Below, piece by piece: positions 16,723 through 18,498 of a stretch of 18,498 nucleotides of DNA. This stretch comes from Chloromonas sp. AAM2 (Eukaryota; Chlorophyta; Chlorophyceae; Chlamydomonadales; Chlamydomonadaceae): the NCBI GenBank assembly GCA_004335635.1, contig QAXH01000869.1:8632-27129 (forward strand), written 5' to 3'. The notes under the pieces are model-generated. The model made no database searches, was not told where the DNA came from, and was given only the letters and a program-made list of their open reading frames with translations. Numbering within the stretch: position 1 is the first letter of the stretch; each line of letters starts with the position of its first letter. The translations under genes and the position numbers were made by a program.

Positions 16723-17106
16723 TAAGAGTCCGTTGTGGGAAGCAAGTGTCACCTTGGCGTGCAATCAGCTGTGCGTGGTTCTCTCAGGGACTGTGAGCGT
16801 ACAGTATGTGTCCGGAAAACACGGATGTACTCGTATGTGCGTCAATCGCACCTGGGATGGATATCAGGTGTTGTAGTAAAGTCGGTGATGTAAGTCGCCA
16901 CCAAGTGTTCCAGTTGCTTCACTCTCTTGAGCAAACTTGTGTGTTGCGCACGTAGACGCCCCACTTCTCTCTACTTGGTCGCTCTGCATCTGTGCCCGGC
17001 GGGGACGTGCGCACTTGGTCCAGTGGAAACATAATATACCAACATAACTGGAATGGCATACATAAACTGCATTTTCGTGAGTCGGTGCTGTGGAAATTCA
17101 AAACTG

Positions 17107-17154
17107 CCACTGGTTCTAGTGCTGGACACAAGAATTGTCCCAGAACTGGCAAAC
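17107..17154 (-). repeat. Dispersed hairpin-like repeat, copy D
   Basis: On the minus strand it begins TTTGCCAGTTCTGGGACAAT and continues to AGCACTAGAACCAGTGG. The internal arms CCAGTTCT and AGAACCAG form a hairpin with one mismatch. It is the closest relative of copy C. Confidence 0.8.
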
Positions 17155-18498
17155 ATTTGTTTTTTGGGGTTTTGCAGCTGTGATGGCTTACACGCTCACT
17201 AATCAGACAAATACCACAAACAACCCACCACGAACAACCAAGCGACTTCAAATGTTAGGGGTGCCTGCGGGCTGTTGATGCAAGTATGTCACTGCGCGAT
17301 CAGTCATGTTCTATGTGCACTGGGAAGGGCGCAAGCGCTCTCAGCGCCACTTCAAAGAAGCGACACAACTTTAACAAACGACTTGAAAAATTGCTGATGC
17401 TTATAGCCCATGCAGGATGCCTTGGCCATGGAATTTGAGCTGCAGCTTGTACAACCTCACACACTGAATTCCTGCGTATTCAAAGCCTGAATGTCATACC
17501 ACAAGGCAGTGCCAACACATTTGTAACGGGTGCTGTTTTGGTCCTGCTAACAGTTCAAGGCGCAAAACTGTTGGCATGCCCAATAAAGGCAATATATGCT
17601 TGTGTTTACGTCTGAACGACGTGGTATGTACATGTGTGTCATCCCCTCAATCGTTCATAACGCTGCCATGATTCAACAGTACAATGCAGGGGTCCTAAGA
17701 ATCGTCAGGAAATGCTTAAATCAAAATAACGTCAGCTGAGCAGCACGATGAGCTCTCAAGCCTGTCTTTAACCTCAAAAAAGTCAAAATCTTGACGTGTT
17801 TGCTGGTTTGCAGCATCAGCTGAATGCGCCCTTGCAATCGCCACTAGCCGCACCGCTTGCGATTCTTCAAGTGCAGCCACCAGCCAACTGTGACGCAAAG
17901 AAACTTGTGTAACTTTTTACGAAAGATCCTACACCCTACGAAGTAAGGGATGTCAGAGTTCATGGTGTGCACTCCCTCCTTGTAAACGATGCACCACCTC
18001 TGCTGTTGAAGGCCAATCAAACTGCCGTTGGCTTGAAATGTCATCCTCGTGAAGCACACACATCGAGTCACCAGCTCAAACTGGACAACAGGTTTGATGA
18101 CCAATATGCAATGAAGGACTGGCCACCATAGAAAGCTGAATTATCAGCCACCACTAGGGCACTGTCTTGCTGCGCTTTGGAAATCGCCATGACCACCACT
18201 TAAGAGTTTAAAATTGCTTGCCAGATTAGAGTCTGCAGAAGCCAACACTGCCGTAACAGGCAAAGGCGGCCGAGCTGGTGTCATGAGGTCTAAGGTGACG
18301 AGTTGGGAATATGCTAGAGGTATTTGGAAATGGTGACGTACAGGGCAAATCTGGGATTGGCCAACTCTGCATTCAGAGTTCTTGAAGACTAAACGCCTAG
18401 TCCAACGCTGCTGTCTTGCATGCATGCGTGCACATCTGCCTCCTCATTGCCGACTACAACACAAACTTATCGCCCAACGGGCTGCACCCCCTGCATGA

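Larger units (their letters stand above)
16673..17154. mobile_element. Possible 482-bp MITE-like element (copies C and D as ends)
   Basis: Copies C (plus) and D (minus) point toward each other and share the 20-base core exactly, followed by another similar stretch (AATTTTTG against AATTCTTG). This is the geometry of terminal inverted repeats around a non-coding interior of about 380 bp. I see no convincing target-site duplication at the outer edges and no transposase. Two independent insertions of a short hairpin repeat would look the same. Confidence 0.4.
16435..18498. other. Upstream spacer of the GLTP gene, no gene seen
   Basis: About 2 kb should include the GLTP promoter. No minus or plus exon chain could be built. 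Open minus frames at 18425-18144, 18104-17844 and 17898-17716 lack recognisable domains. The stretch holds hairpin repeat copies C and D. A plus-strand TGTAA near 17522-17526 and an AATAAA at about 17582 could mark the end of an unseen plus-strand transcript, but nothing upstream supports one. Confidence 0.4.

Noticed and set aside
1..18498. CRISPR arrays, rRNA, tRNA, bacterial operons
   Set aside because: No regularly spaced repeats, cloverleaf or rRNA words were seen, and the genes are intron-split and eukaryotic.

Overview
The window looks like nuclear DNA of a chlorophyte green alga. The genes are split by many short GT-AG introns (88-438 bp in the three models I could fully resolve). Exons are GC-richer than the introns and spacers. 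The gene content is eukaryotic, with a GLTP-fold lipid transfer protein and an ELAC-type tRNase Z with an organelle-like presequence. There is also a very long Ala/Pro/Ser-rich disordered protein with trinucleotide runs. Candidate TGTAA poly(A) signals of the green-algal type occur downstream of two genes. The species cannot be named from the sequence alone.

Every gene I can support lies on the minus strand. From the right: (1) 16434-14523, a six-exon glycolipid transfer protein of 198 aa, complete from start to stop. (2) 12844-12277, a two-exon, 100-aa ubiquitin-like protein. (3) 11396-7289, an eight-exon tRNase Z of 724 aa, with a presequence-like N terminus, an Arg-Gly-rich linker and all metal-binding residues. 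(4) 7105-6336, two exons of an unrecognised protein whose 5' end is not resolved. (5) 5962-2279, a very long ORF for a low-complexity, helix-prone protein of about 1,180-1,230 aa, probably with one 3n-length intron. A coding-looking fragment touches the left edge (1-65). In the three fully resolved genes every splice junction was checked for phase and the joined frames are continuous.

The spacers (56-1890, 11397-12276, 12845-14522, 16435-18498) hold no confident genes. They carry small tandem duplications and a dispersed hairpin-like repeat of about 50 bp. This repeat has four copies, two facing each other as ends of a possible 482-bp MITE-like element. There is also a candidate plus-strand spliced transcript that starts head-to-head with the ubiquitin-like gene and has a duplicated 5' splice site.

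The genes do not form an obvious pathway: lipid transfer, a ubiquitin fold and tRNA 3' processing simply sit side by side. The most notable points are a tRNase Z that appears to lack the flexible arm (exosite) between its third and fourth metal motifs while keeping every catalytic ligand, the hairpin repeat family, and strong over-representation of the palindrome GCATGC.
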